A stretch of DNA of 64,000 nt from Paenibacillus caseinilyticus (GTDB lineage Bacteria > Bacillota > Bacilli > Paenibacillales > NBRC-103111). The stretch lies in contig NZ_JAQAGY010000011.1 in assembly GCF_027533645.1 (NCBI RefSeq), forward strand, positions 1 to 64,000, in the 5' to 3' direction. The first letter of the stretch is position 1, and each line of letters starts with the position of its first letter. Below are positions 41,001 to 45,875 of this stretch, in pieces. Under the pieces are notes generated by a model. The model saw only the letters and a program-made list of their open reading frames with translations. It had not been told where the DNA came from and ran no database searches. The position numbers and the translations under genes are program-made.

Positions 41001-41569
41001 AGGTAAGACCCTTGGGGGGCAGGTACTTGAAGTGCTTGAGGTACATGAGGGAGCTGATCTTCACCGGCCGGCTGCCCGGCCGTGCGAAGATAGTCATTCC
41101 AGACGTAGTCAAGAAATAAAGTGGCCGACCAGCCGTCCGCAATGATGTGATGAAATTTCGCGATAAACCCCCTTCGCTCTCCGATTTCATAAAAGTAAAT
41201 TTTGAACAATGGGCAGTCGAACAGGTCCAGCTGGAACGCTTCCTTACGGGATGCGAGAGCATCCAGCGGATCTGCGGCGCCGGCCGGCCGGTCGAGCTTC
41301 ACTCGTTCCACCGGCTGCAGATCCGCCTCTTCGTCCATATACTGCCTGATATCACCGTCCGCCCGGGTCAGCCGGATGCGCAGGCTATCCTGACTATCGA
41401 TAAACTTACGGATGGCCTGCTCCAGAACATCGAACCGGACGGCCTGCTCGGTCTCGCTGCTGATCACAATCACATTTACATTCGACTGTGGGTATTTATT
41501 TTCCGTATACCAGATTCGGCTCTGCGGATGGGTTAGGGGAAAAAGCGTTTTTCGTTTCAAACGGGTCAT
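26012..41569 (-). CDS. NRPS-1, lipoinitiating: Cs-A-T-E / C-A-T / C-A-T / C-A-T / C
   Basis: A 5185-residue megasynthetase. Residues 1-455 form a starter-type C domain: FPLTHPQSRIWYTE at 10-23, FHHIIADGWS near 140, and HQKYPYDLL, as in surfactin SrfAA, which N-acylates residue 1 with a fatty acid. Module 1: A code DVWHFSLVDK = Ser, T near 1010, then an E domain (IHHLAVDGYSW near 1198) giving D-Ser. Module 2: DCL-type C (YPLTPMQKGM near 1540, HHHILLDGWC), consistent with the upstream D-residue; A code DVQFVAHVVK = Pro. Module 3: LCL C (HHIISDG near 2727), A code DVWHFSLVDK = Ser. Module 4: unusual C (YPLSKIQQSM near 3680, HHAALDGWS near 3808), A code DLYDFSLVWK. The protein ends with a complete LCL C domain (HHIISDG near 4875) that needs a partner A domain, supplied by NRPS-2. 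T-domain serines are all present. It is first in the operon. Confidence 0.94.
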   Translation of the reverse strand: MTRLKRKTLFPLTHPQSRIWYTENKYPQSNVNVIVISSETEQAVRFDVLEQAIRKFIDSQDSLRIRLTRADGDIRQYMDEEADLQPVERVKLDRPAGAADPLDALASRKEAFQLDLFDCPLFKIYFYEIGERRGFIAKFHHIIADGWSATLFLDYVWNDYLRTAGQPAGEDQLPHVPQALQVPAPQGSYLRYMESERRYMDSSRRAKNSSFWLNTFTPLPEKLPAPSDSTAARRSYFLLSDEQDAGIRKFIQDSDISIPSFFMTVLYMYLSQVQQCTDLVLGTPVFNRSSREERAMFGMCTSTMPVRLKSDADVPLRGLFSSVHKELGRCYIHQKYPYDLLIPSLKKQHPELNQLFEYGLNFLNYRFIPELNGIPIVTNWHHTGEQTESLTLLIGERHERKLMVMYDYKTEMFTEQDIVLMNERIQFLIDQLLKNGELRLKDIDIMHKEERKRILYEFNETSTPYPSDQTVVSLFEQQVERSPDATAAIDPDGKLTYRELNARANRLAWRLRAEGVRAGSVVALMAHRSLDMLAGIYGILKAGAAYLPLDPGYPQERLRYMLEDSGAGLLLGSAESLAGVPFKGIVMDLSAEANDGLPEGNPEQAGSPGDLAYVIYTSGSTGRPKGVMIEHRAVVNRLAWMQNRYPLGAQDVILQKTPLSFDVSVWELFWWSLYGAGVCLLEPGGEKDPAVLTQAIAAHGVTVLHFVPSMLNAWLGYMETVGNPAELAGVQRVFASGEALNKQQVDRFYRIAGEHGTALVNLYGPTEATVDVTYYDCTPGLERIPIGRPIDNTRLYIVDEDRQLRPIGVPGELCIAGAGLARGYLGRPELTREKFVENPFEPGERMYRTGDLARWLPDGNVEYIGRMDHQVKIRGYRIELGEVEAQLLQADDVSEAVVIARDDKLGQKQLCAYYVAARELAPSEIRSRLSAVLPGHMIPAHLIQLPRMPLTVNGKLDRKALPAPGGRRQTGVEYQAPRTPEEHLLVSVWKTVLGAERIGVKDSFFELGGDSIQSLQMISKLYPAGYKLDMKDVFHYPTLEQMSTRLTPVTRLADQGEITGGVRPTPVITRFMELTKESLHHYNQSLFLFRPERFEEAALRLTLRQIVTHHDALRMIMKQEEQGNTLWIRSAEEGELFNLEVIDCTGEASAGDTARSIMEAKAAELQSGFNLSSGPLMKLALFQCGDGDHLLIVIHHLAVDGYSWRIVLEDLAKGYEQALLGEEPVLPLKTDSFQVWSDKLTAYADSESLLEELSYWQEVDRTPVRALPKDMQQAAPRVQDSEALTVEWSVEETELLLKEAQRAYNTEVNDLLLTALGIAVGEWSGHREVMVDLEGHGREAHLQDIDISRTVGWFTSIFPVVLRNEAELPLSQRIKKVKEQLRSVPGKGVGYGLLRYLSAGKEQWGLCAKPEISFNYLGQFDPNLQHPGLNLSLSPYASGSLVGGNAERPYALDIQCAVTSGRLSLTISYSSKQYRSTSIGRLAERLQTALREVLSHCMEREYAELTPSDLLIQDITLEEVEELTEQCRPYGELENVYPLTPMQKGMLFHSLLGGQPGAYVEQVSLRLQGSLDIKLLRRSWIAVIERHDVLRTNFYSSGREEPVQVVFRAQEIPFQYEDIRGMNVIERAAYAEDWIVRDRARGFELSRDPLMRIAVLRQEDAAYQMLWSHHHILLDGWCLPLIFRELFSLYACYLKGNEPELPPAVPYRRYLSWLEQRDAEAAEKYWMAYLEGYEGSASLLPKRAAEEAQQSAYDPRVYKAGFGRDLTERMNVTAQRSGVTLNTLLQTAWALLLQMYTGRQDVVFGSVVSGRPPEIPGIDAMVGLCINTIPVRIMCGMEESFSEAMRRTQEGALGSEAYHAYPLYEIQAKLPQNGTLIDHILVFENYPLAEGLSPVSPVGEQLDTHLTFGDITVREQTHYDLNLIVLPGEELTVQFQFNGTVYEERAVQRWAGHLLHILEQVVNDPHRAVGELELMTQQEILQQQEAFNNTAVPYPKEKTVHALFREQAEKTPDALAVVSDGEAVTYRELDEQSNRLARFLRSKGVGRESIVALRMPRSLRYIQFVLGVLKAGGAILPVDPSTPAERIRHMLSDSSPALVITELPLPEAILGDAVAVTVEEAVSRSRTLPSTDLTPDASSGSGDALYVIYTSGSTGTPKGVLLEHRTLINLLQWQRDSLPMEAGASKVLQFAAMGFDVCYQEIFTALLGGAELHLIGEDQKRQPEAFVQSVVSSGIDIVFLPTAYLKFLASEKRYLEALSPGRVRHIVVAGEQLVLHPNLRAYLLEHEVTLHNHYGPSETHVVTSHRMQGKDPLLPSLPPIGKPIANTSLFIIGRNGRLLPAGAAGELCIGGAGLARGYVNRAEMTAEKFVNHPLQAGERVYRTGDLARWLPDGTLEYLGRMDHQVKIRGYRVELGEVESRLLDIEPVTEAVVLALDDEDGAKYLCAYVVAESGLTPGEIRSALAEELPAYMVPSFIVQLGSLPLTVNGKVDRRALPKPDHVRSDAVYAAPRNETEDRLADIWKSVLKRQDIGVRDNFFELGGHSLSAASLTGRIYKELNLELPLREVFRYPTIEGMAQVIDAASRSGYTPIPLAEERAYYPVSSAQKRIYLVSQLNGGGLSYNMPGALQIDGTLDRIQVQEALQRLIARHESLRTGFDMLDGDVIARIYEAVPFSVELVPLMEQAETDLIADFVRPFDLSQAPLLRARLIEKGPEQHLLLFDMHHIISDGVSLNLLAREFIQYYQGQELPPLSVQYKDYAVWQQELSAQPAMQPHRQYWIDRFQDGVPVLELPTDYPRPPAQSFEGDMVIFRIDQELLQGLQELARETGTTLYMTLLAAFNVLLFKYSGQPDIVVGSPIAGREHPDVEPLIGMFVNTLALRSFPEGGKAFRAFLSEVGERAVEAFDHQAYPFEELVEQVQVHRDLSRSPLFDVMLVLQNMEQDELSAPGLILSSYEIDSRAVKFDLTLTLTEEHGGLQGRLAYASSLFKRETAERMAAHFLEVLGSVVKEPDRLLGDIQIMTAPERHDILDVFNRTEAGYPRERTIHALFEEQAARTPDAAAVIDSEGRQLTYAELNARANQVANKLRGCGVQADTIVGLLTERSLDMMVGIFGILKAGGAYLPVDPSYPAERIRYMLEDSGTKVLLTGQWAAQEASAFDGTILDLQGDAFSDEPMDNLVPVSGPDHLAYVIYTSGSTGRPKGVMIEHHSVINRLHWMQKAYGLGEEDLVLQKTPIPFDVSVWELFWWSWYGAGLCLLPPGGEKDPAAIAAVIAQQRVTTMHFVPPMLGAFLDYLEAHPEEVPGMASLKQVFASGQALPKQLVDRFYACLGEDGIRLVNLYGPTEATVDVTSFDCTPGLERIPIGKPIDNIRLYVVDENLQLLPVGIPGELCIAGVGLARGYLGRPELTAEKFVDDPFAGEGRMYRTGDTARWLPDGNVEYLGRMDHQVKIRGNRIEPGEIEEALLRHEQVREAAVIDRTDETGMSYLVAYVAAQAEMAGYELRAHLARSLPQYMIPTYFVTMERLPLTPSGKLDRRALPVPDTAAARAEAYVAPQSSTEWKLAEIWSEVLGAEQVGIQDNFFQMGGDSIKLIRLSNRIHQVFGTEARLNDLYAHQTIAEFARCMEEPGTGSGPDKMEMEMARGLGLIEALQDRLRDEPAMQRYLLQGIEDCYPLSKIQQSMVYYSKLKPEEPIYHDQFFFTARIHRLDAGWIRQTTLALMGRHAILRTVFDTARFSEPLQLVYRQAEPELSVEDIMQLPVEEQRQYIEERRQADLADKYLTDDRLLWRLRVFRIGAEDAVILLSFHHAALDGWSVAVFQQEFMELYNRLADARQDALPESFELPPLRTSYKEYVALNAYKQADGKTAEFWRAFLAESTRGKLPFNIARKPRSSTAPSAMINKPVEPGLVRKLEEGARAYGCTVRDLCLGAHLYLLRIITTEEDIVTGVVSHDRPAVDDGDRILGCFLNSLPMRMRIGKREAKQGLLRQVADTLYRMKAHELFLSDIARMTGERSDPSLNPIFDTLFNYTDFHVLNFRTAGEGIRPEEAAGLEMESAEMTNTLLDVEVHRSSEHMNVQIKYAPGYFYDQDMETVFTLYVRILEELCDEANPMLDSGALILTEERTRLLREWNSPVHELAAACTEGKTLHGLFEEQAARTPDNAAVRHGGRTLTYAQLESEANRLARHLARQGVRSGDHVALVAGRGAGMIAGMLAILKAGAAYVPVDPEYPPGRKAYILQNAEAAAVLADRAYPDLAHERIILMQDDSLSAESTEPLKLVKDSGELAYIIYTSGSTGTPKGVMIEHRSAVNLVSWVNLRFAVGGEDRLLFITSMCFDLSVYDIFGMLAAGGTVVVAEREEVLEPGALLRLMEAEKVTFWDSVPTTMNHFIHHLEEGPAAASLPAGLRLVFLSGDWIPVTLPGRIRQLFPQAEVISLGGATEGTVWSNYYPVLEVSADQSSIPYGKPIGGNAFYILDDDREPVPWGVVGELYIGGVGVARGYMNDEAKTAAAFLPDPFHPGGGRMYKTGDLGRLLPDGNMEFLGRKDHQVKIRGYRVELGEIDSRLARHPGVREAVVIDRLDGREQRYLCAYIVPSGELTAAAVRDDLAAELPSYMVPGAYVFLEGLPLNANGKVDRKALPEPGDLQDSGTSYTAPQTPAERKLAEIWQEVLGLKRVGVHEDFFEIGGDSLGAASMAGRIQKDMGIALPLREIFRLPTIEQLSVLVEGSQQADYAGIPVLPNREYYRASAAQEWMYTVSTMSGEGDVYNMPHVLEVSGQLDEDRLRSTFLKLMEHHETLRTGFEIQEEEVVQRIYPEVPFEIERLPWKQDKREMQEIISRFIRSFDLSKPPLLRVGLADQQTGKHLLIVDMHHIISDGVSMQIVMRDFLRLYAGEELAPLPVQYKDYAAWQRERMQSEAYLAQEAYWLKSLSGELRAGELPIAYPRPAQRSYEGARHAFEVDSAVTEALRQLAASSGSTMFMTLMAAYTVLLSHYSGSEDIVLGTHVAGRISGELEPMIGMFVNTLALRNYPRKELTFREYVHEVRANTLGAFENQEYPFAELVEKLGVRRDPGRNPLFDLVFAFAEMESGHAELDGISVRPYAMEHTTAKFDLSLTMELEDGGLRGAFEYSTVLFPMKSIEALTRDYLELLAAIASNPDRRLADLRVTSLQQKTVLSLESIELIF
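27644..29188 (-). repeat. A-domain repeat, copy in NRPS-1
   Basis: Partner of 17241-18785: same length, same orientation, no indels. It covers the whole module-4 adenylation domain of NRPS-1. The uniform near-identity, ending sharply at domain borders, points to recent gene conversion or duplication rather than ordinary homology between NRPS modules. Confidence 0.92.
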
Positions 41570-41615
41570 TTGAAGCGTGCACTCCCTTGTTTATGTTTTA
41601 GATTTTGCTCAGATG

Positions 41616-41649
41616 TCGAAGCCGCTCTTATGGTCTGCGGCCGCTTCGA
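41616..41649 (-). other. Hairpin in the NRPS leader
   Basis: TCGAAGC (41616-41622) pairs perfectly with GCTTCGA (41643-41649), with an inner GCG/CGC pairing possible. It would lie in the 5' untranslated mRNA of NRPS-1, about 50-80 nt before the start codon, and has no U-tract in the direction of transcription, so it is not a terminator. Function unknown. Confidence 0.45.
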
Positions 41650-41728
41650 ACTGCTCGAGCCGCCAGCCTTCGTCATTACTCTCCGTTATTTTCAATAGAT
41701 GGTTAGGGGTGTATATGTATACTATTTT

Positions 41729-41757
41729 ATGGTATTTTTGTTTCCTTTTCTTTTCAA
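41729..41757 (-). promoter_or_regulatory. Candidate promoter of the NRPS operon
   Basis: On the minus strand, TTGAAA (41752-41757) and TACCAT (41729-41734) are separated by 17 bp in an A-rich stretch; overlapping alternatives TAAAAT and TATACAT lie just downstream. This implies a leader of roughly 150 nt. The rest of 41570-41861 holds no gene that I can support. Confidence 0.35.
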
Positions 41758-41861
41758 GGTGTACAAATTAGGAAATTATGTTTGTCTTATCAATAATTAT
41801 TGAGGGTCCCTCTTCTTGCTGTTTTCTTAAGAACGATTCGGACATGGCTTTACAAAAAAAA

Positions 41862-41914
41862 TGTGCATATTGCACACAATTTGTGTTATACTTATTTTAT
41901 GTGCAATATGCACA
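41862..41914 (+). promoter_or_regulatory. Twin palindromic operators of the oxidoreductase-MarR operon
   Basis: Two 15-bp perfect palindromes, TGTGCATATTGCACA (41862-41876) and TGTGCAATATGCACA (41900-41914), share the half-site TGTGCA and are 38 bp apart centre to centre. Promoter elements lie between and within them (TTGCAC at 41870 with TATTTT at 41893 at 17 bp; TATACT at 41887 is an alternative -10). The geometry is what one expects for autorepression by the MarR protein encoded second in the operon. Confidence 0.8.
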
Positions 41915-41944
41915 TAATCTGAAGCGAAAGAAGGGCAAATAACA

Positions 41945-42901
41945 ATGAGGGCAGCCATCGTAAAGGAAAAAGGGGCAATTCCCGTAATAGGCCATTTTGA
42001 TTCCCCCGTTGCGACAGATGGAGAAGTGTTAATTAACGTTTCGGCAGCAGCCTTGAGTAGGGTTAGCAAGTTCCATTCCATGGGTATGCACTACTCATCT
42101 GATGGTAACTTTCCGCTTGTAGCCGGTATGGACGGAGTTGGAACTTTGGAAGATGGGACTCGCGTTTACTTTGTGATGCCTGCAGCACCCTATGGCAGTT
42201 TGGCTGAGCAAACCATTGTGGGCGAGAAGCTGACGGTCCGTTTGCCAGATGGTATTGATGATTTCACTGCTGCCGCTATCGCCAACCCGGCTATGTCCTC
42301 CTGGGCTGCATTGTTATTTAGAGCCGGCTTCAAGTCGGGCCAAACCGTCTTGATTAATGGAGCTACTGGTGCATCCGGTAGTTTAGCCGTTCAGATTGCT
42401 AAGAGCCTGGGGGCCAAGAAAATCATTGTAACGGGACGCAATGAATCGAAGCTGGGAACACTGGAAGCCGATGAGGCTATTGCATTCGATATGACCGCCG
42501 ACAACGGGCAAAAAAGGTTTGAAAACGCCCTAATGCCCGTTGTTGCCGATGGCGTTGATGTAATATTGGATTATCTTTGGGGCGATAGCGCATTCGCCAT
42601 CATGACAGCTATTGCTAATACGAATACGAATCGCGCAACTCGTTTTGTAAGCATCGGGACTTCATCCGGCCAAGAAAGCATTCCTTTACCTTCATCTATT
42701 CTTCGCTCATCAACAATCGAACTCGTAGGCAGCGGAGGTAAGAGCGTTTCTAAAGCTGATATGCTGACCGCTGTTAAAGGGGTTTTTGAAATGGCCGCTG
42801 AGGGAAAGCTGAAGATGGAGATAAAAGAGTATGCGCTAGATGAACTCGAAGAGGCTTGGCATGCCTCACTGACGCCTCGTCCCGTTGTAAAGGTGAGATA
42901 A
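41945..42901 (+). CDS. Zinc-independent MDR-family NAD(P)-dependent oxidoreductase
   Basis: A 318-residue quinone-oxidoreductase-like medium-chain dehydrogenase. The GroES-like N-terminal domain (about residues 1-115) lacks the zinc ligands of alcohol dehydrogenases. The Rossmann domain carries the nucleotide motif NGATGASGSLAVQIAKSLGA (about 139-158), and TGRNESKL follows as the cofactor-specificity region. It is first in a two-gene operon with a MarR regulator starting 6 bp after its stop. Reduction of quinones or enones under MarR control is likely; the natural substrate is unknown. Confidence 0.88.
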   Translation: MRAAIVKEKGAIPVIGHFDSPVATDGEVLINVSAAALSRVSKFHSMGMHYSSDGNFPLVAGMDGVGTLEDGTRVYFVMPAAPYGSLAEQTIVGEKLTVRLPDGIDDFTAAAIANPAMSSWAALLFRAGFKSGQTVLINGATGASGSLAVQIAKSLGAKKIIVTGRNESKLGTLEADEAIAFDMTADNGQKRFENALMPVVADGVDVILDYLWGDSAFAIMTAIANTNTNRATRFVSIGTSSGQESIPLPSSILRSSTIELVGSGGKSVSKADMLTAVKGVFEMAAEGKLKMEIKEYALDELEEAWHASLTPRPVVKVR

Positions 42902-42907
42902 AAGCAA

Positions 42908-43342
42908 ATGGAAAATGAGATTTTTAAAGCGCTGATCGATCTGGTTTCTCTTATCAATCGTCCAGACCGTGATAGGAAAATGATTGCCAATGCTGGCGTT
43001 AATTTGGAGGCGGCAGCCTTTCGCGTCTTAGTTGGCATCGGCCATCTCCAGCCGACGGGTGTTGGTGATTTGGCTGCCATGATGGGGAAGAACTATTCGA
43101 GCGTAAGCCGGCAAATCGATAAGCTGGAGACCGCCGGGCTCGTTCATACTTATCCATCAAGTTCAGACTCCCGCATTCGTATGTCTGAATTGACTAACTA
43201 CGGGGAGAGCATCAATGAAATGATTAATCTCACTCGTGAACGCATGATGCAAGAAGCATTGGCCGATTGGACCCTGGAGGAAAAAAACGGCTTATTGCAT
43301 AACTTAAGACGTTTATTCGAAACGATGCAAAAGTTCGACTAG
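42908..43342 (+). CDS. MarR-family transcriptional regulator
   Basis: A 144-residue winged-helix dimeric regulator. The recognition region lies around residues 45-80 (GVGDLAAMMGKNYSSVSRQIDKLETAGL) and the wing contains SSSDSRIR. It probably represses its own operon through the twin TGTGCA palindromes at 41862-41914. The ribosome binding site is weak (AAGGTG some 12 nt upstream, inside the preceding gene), so translation is probably coupled to the oxidoreductase. Confidence 0.88.
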   Translation: MENEIFKALIDLVSLINRPDRDRKMIANAGVNLEAAAFRVLVGIGHLQPTGVGDLAAMMGKNYSSVSRQIDKLETAGLVHTYPSSSDSRIRMSELTNYGESINEMINLTRERMMQEALADWTLEEKNGLLHNLRRLFETMQKFD

Positions 43343-43422
43343 TACAGTTGTTGGTGACAGCCCGGACGGTTGGAAATGGGCCGCGCCGAACGCCTCCCCT
43401 CTGTGCCTGGTTCCCTGTCCCC

Positions 43423-43466
43423 AAAAAAACGGGCAACGGACTGATCTGCCCGTTACCCGTTTTTTT
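43423..43466. terminator. Bidirectional terminator between marR-like and xylanase genes
   Basis: AACGGGCA (43428-43435) and TGCCCGTT (43447-43454) form the stem, with an A-run at 43423-43429 and a T-run at 43460-43466, so it can end transcripts on both strands. It separates the plus-strand MarR operon from the convergent minus-strand xylanase operon. Confidence 0.88.
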
Positions 43467-43570
43467 GAAAGACTAGAATTTATATCTCACAGAGCTTGAT
43501 CCTGTCTTCTTGTATTTCTTATAATCGCGCATCGTCCTTAAAGAACGGCGAAGCCGTTGATCTCGCTCTC

Positions 43571-45814
43571 CTACCGCTCGCCAAGCTTGAGCAGCCCGTA
43601 ACCGGATGTATTCTGGTAGGACTGGCCGGAGGTATCGTTCCAGATCGAGACGCTGTCGCGGTCCCCATCTCCGTCTTCATCATTGTTGACTTGGATATCG
43701 AAGCCGATGAGCGCGTTTGCTTTCGGCGGCGCTCCGGTCCATGCGATGGAAGCCTCGACGACATAGCCGTCTTCTGTCCGTTTGGCCGCGGAGACCAGGC
43801 TTCCGCTCAGCGAAGCTGGGTTGACGGAACGTTCATTGTCGAAGTTGATCCGGTATTGCCCGTCATCCGGTTCAAAGAAGTCCGTCTTGGCATTGTTCGA
43901 GTCTACGAAAATCTCAATGGAATCCTGCTCGTAGGCATTACGGCTTTGTTTGGACAGCAGCGTATCCTTCACCTCGGCCAAAACATATAAGCGGTCCTTG
44001 TCCCATAGGGTCCGTACCTTGGCCGTCGATCCCGCCGAACCGATGACATAGCGATCGGTCTGGGCGGTGTCCGCCCCATTCCAGGCCGCATCGATCGTTC
44101 CGTCAATAACCGGCGTTCCCTGCTTAGCCGATACGTAGCGGGGCCCTTCGTCCAGCTTCAGGACCCCGAACTTGGAGGTGTCTGTATCCTGCGATCCGGT
44201 GGTATCGTTCCACGAACTCCTCTTCACGTCCTTACCGGAACGATCGGTAACCCGTATATCGAACCCGAGCTCTTGGCCCAGCACGGCTTTCTCTACGGGG
44301 ATCGCGGCTTCGATGCGATACCCTTCCTTGGTCTTGATCGTCTTATAATCCGCCTGCTTGTGCGGATGGGCCCCGCTGCGCCGGAACGTGTACTTCTTGT
44401 CGTCCCCTTCGTAGGCAGTCGTTTTGCCATTATTGCCGTCGATGAACACCTCTACCGCATCATTGCCGTTCTCCGTTGTATCGAATACATCGATGGTCAC
44501 ATACAGATGCCGCTGGTCCCACAGCGATCTAAAAGCAGCTTTGGTCTCGCCGTTCTTTCGTATAGGTACGGAGGTTCCGCGCACCCAAGCATCCTCCAGC
44601 CTGCCGTCAATTTTTATTAAGCCGGAGGAGCTGGAGGCTGAGGCATGCCCGATCTCTACCGGCACCTTGACCGGGTCGACGAGAGCCCAATAAGCATATT
44701 TTGCCTGCAGGTTCTCGTCGAAGAGCAGCGGCCAGTTCTTGCGCACGGTCGGGAACGTTGTAAGCCATGTATTTCCGTCATCTTTGCCCCAGAAGATTAC
44801 GGCGGTCAATTGGTCTTTATGCTTCTTGAACACGTCGAAGGTGTCTTTGTATTGGTAGGCCTGCCTGATCTGCAGATCCACCGGGAACGTCTCCCAGGAA
44901 TCCGTATCGTTCGTATAGCTGCTCATGTCAAGCTCGGTAATCTGCTGCTCGATGCCGAGATCCTTGAAGGCGTCGAGCGTTGCGTCAATCTGCTGCGGGG
45001 AAGGATTCTGAATGCTGTTGTGCATCTGGTGGCCCACGCCGTCCACGGGAACCCCTTTCTCCTTCAGCCGCTTGATCAAATCGTGCAGATACTGCCGCTT
45101 CACCGGATCATGCGTATTGTAGTCGTTGATGAACAGCTTGGCGGACGGGTCGGCGGCATGGGCATATTGGAACGCCTTCTCGATGTACTCCTCGCCGGCG
45201 ATCTGGTACCATAAGCTGCTGCGCAGACCCTGCGGCTGCGAAGGATCGATGACTTCGTTCACTACGTCCCAGGCATATATACGGCCCTTGTACCGCCCGA
45301 CTACCGTATCGATGTGCCGTTTCATCCGCTGCAAGAGAACTTCCTTGCTGGCCAGGTTCCCGTCCGCCCCGCGAAACACCCAATCCGGTGTCTGGCTGTG
45401 CCACACCAGCGTGTGTCCCCGGAAGGCTATCCCGTTGTCGACAGCGAACCGGAAGGCTTGGTCCGCACGCGTAAAATCAAACGTTCCGTCCCGGGGCTCG
45501 GTGGCGTCCCACTTCAGCTCATTGCCTGCCGTCAAGCTGTTAAAATGCTTCTTGAGCAGCTTGGCGTCCGGCCCGTTTGGGTCGGCGATCTCCGATACGA
45601 GAAAGGCGGAGCCGAGCTTGAAGTCATCCCTGAATACATCCTTCAGCGATGGAATATCCTCCTGGATCGCGGCCTGCGGGCCGTTCGAGCCCTGGGAGTC
45701 CGGCTCTGCCTGCGCCCGCTTCGGCATTGCCGCAAGAGACAAGACGGTCGTACCGAGAAGAACGGCAGACAGCATCAGAGCAATGGATCGTTTATGGATG
45801 AGTCTCATTTTCAT
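43571..45814 (-). CDS. Secreted GH10 endo-1,4-beta-xylanase with two CBM9 modules
   Basis: A 747-residue secreted enzyme. The signal peptide ends near AQA-EP. The GH10 catalytic barrel spans about residues 45-375, with acid/base E187 in WDVVNEV and nucleophile E294 in ITELDMS. HTLVWHSQTPDWVF and the substrate Asn/His residues are intact. Two CBM9 modules follow (about 385-555 and 560-747), each starting with an IDGxxDxAW-type motif. I chose the ATG at 45814; the frame extends to 45844, but no ribosome site precedes that ATG, whereas AGGAAGG lies about 13 nt before 45814 (the ATG at 45808 is also possible). It is last in the operon, 62 bp after the permease gene. It releases xylo-oligosaccharides for the adjacent importer. 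Confidence 0.95.
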   Translation of the reverse strand: MKMRLIHKRSIALMLSAVLLGTTVLSLAAMPKRAQAEPDSQGSNGPQAAIQEDIPSLKDVFRDDFKLGSAFLVSEIADPNGPDAKLLKKHFNSLTAGNELKWDATEPRDGTFDFTRADQAFRFAVDNGIAFRGHTLVWHSQTPDWVFRGADGNLASKEVLLQRMKRHIDTVVGRYKGRIYAWDVVNEVIDPSQPQGLRSSLWYQIAGEEYIEKAFQYAHAADPSAKLFINDYNTHDPVKRQYLHDLIKRLKEKGVPVDGVGHQMHNSIQNPSPQQIDATLDAFKDLGIEQQITELDMSSYTNDTDSWETFPVDLQIRQAYQYKDTFDVFKKHKDQLTAVIFWGKDDGNTWLTTFPTVRKNWPLLFDENLQAKYAYWALVDPVKVPVEIGHASASSSSGLIKIDGRLEDAWVRGTSVPIRKNGETKAAFRSLWDQRHLYVTIDVFDTTENGNDAVEVFIDGNNGKTTAYEGDDKKYTFRRSGAHPHKQADYKTIKTKEGYRIEAAIPVEKAVLGQELGFDIRVTDRSGKDVKRSSWNDTTGSQDTDTSKFGVLKLDEGPRYVSAKQGTPVIDGTIDAAWNGADTAQTDRYVIGSAGSTAKVRTLWDKDRLYVLAEVKDTLLSKQSRNAYEQDSIEIFVDSNNAKTDFFEPDDGQYRINFDNERSVNPASLSGSLVSAAKRTEDGYVVEASIAWTGAPPKANALIGFDIQVNNDEDGDGDRDSVSIWNDTSGQSYQNTSGYGLLKLGER

Positions 45815-45875
45815 AGAATAAATCACACACCTTCCTAGAATCATATTTAATCAAACGTCCAGCCCATTATGGCTG

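Noticed and set aside
13824-41569. Polyketide synthase or heterocyclization domains in the NRPS
   Set aside because: No KS, AT or KR motif is present, and none of the C domains carries the DxxxxDxxS motif of cyclization domains; all have HHxxxDG-type motifs except the half C.
41577-41771. 64-codon plus-strand frame upstream of NRPS-1
   Set aside because: It overlaps the NRPS leader and promoter region on the opposite strand, has no ribosome site and no protein-like composition.
45815-45844. N-terminal extension of the xylanase starting at 45844
   Set aside because: No ribosome binding site precedes that ATG, and the extension would precede an otherwise normal signal peptide; the ATG at 45814 or 45808 fits better.
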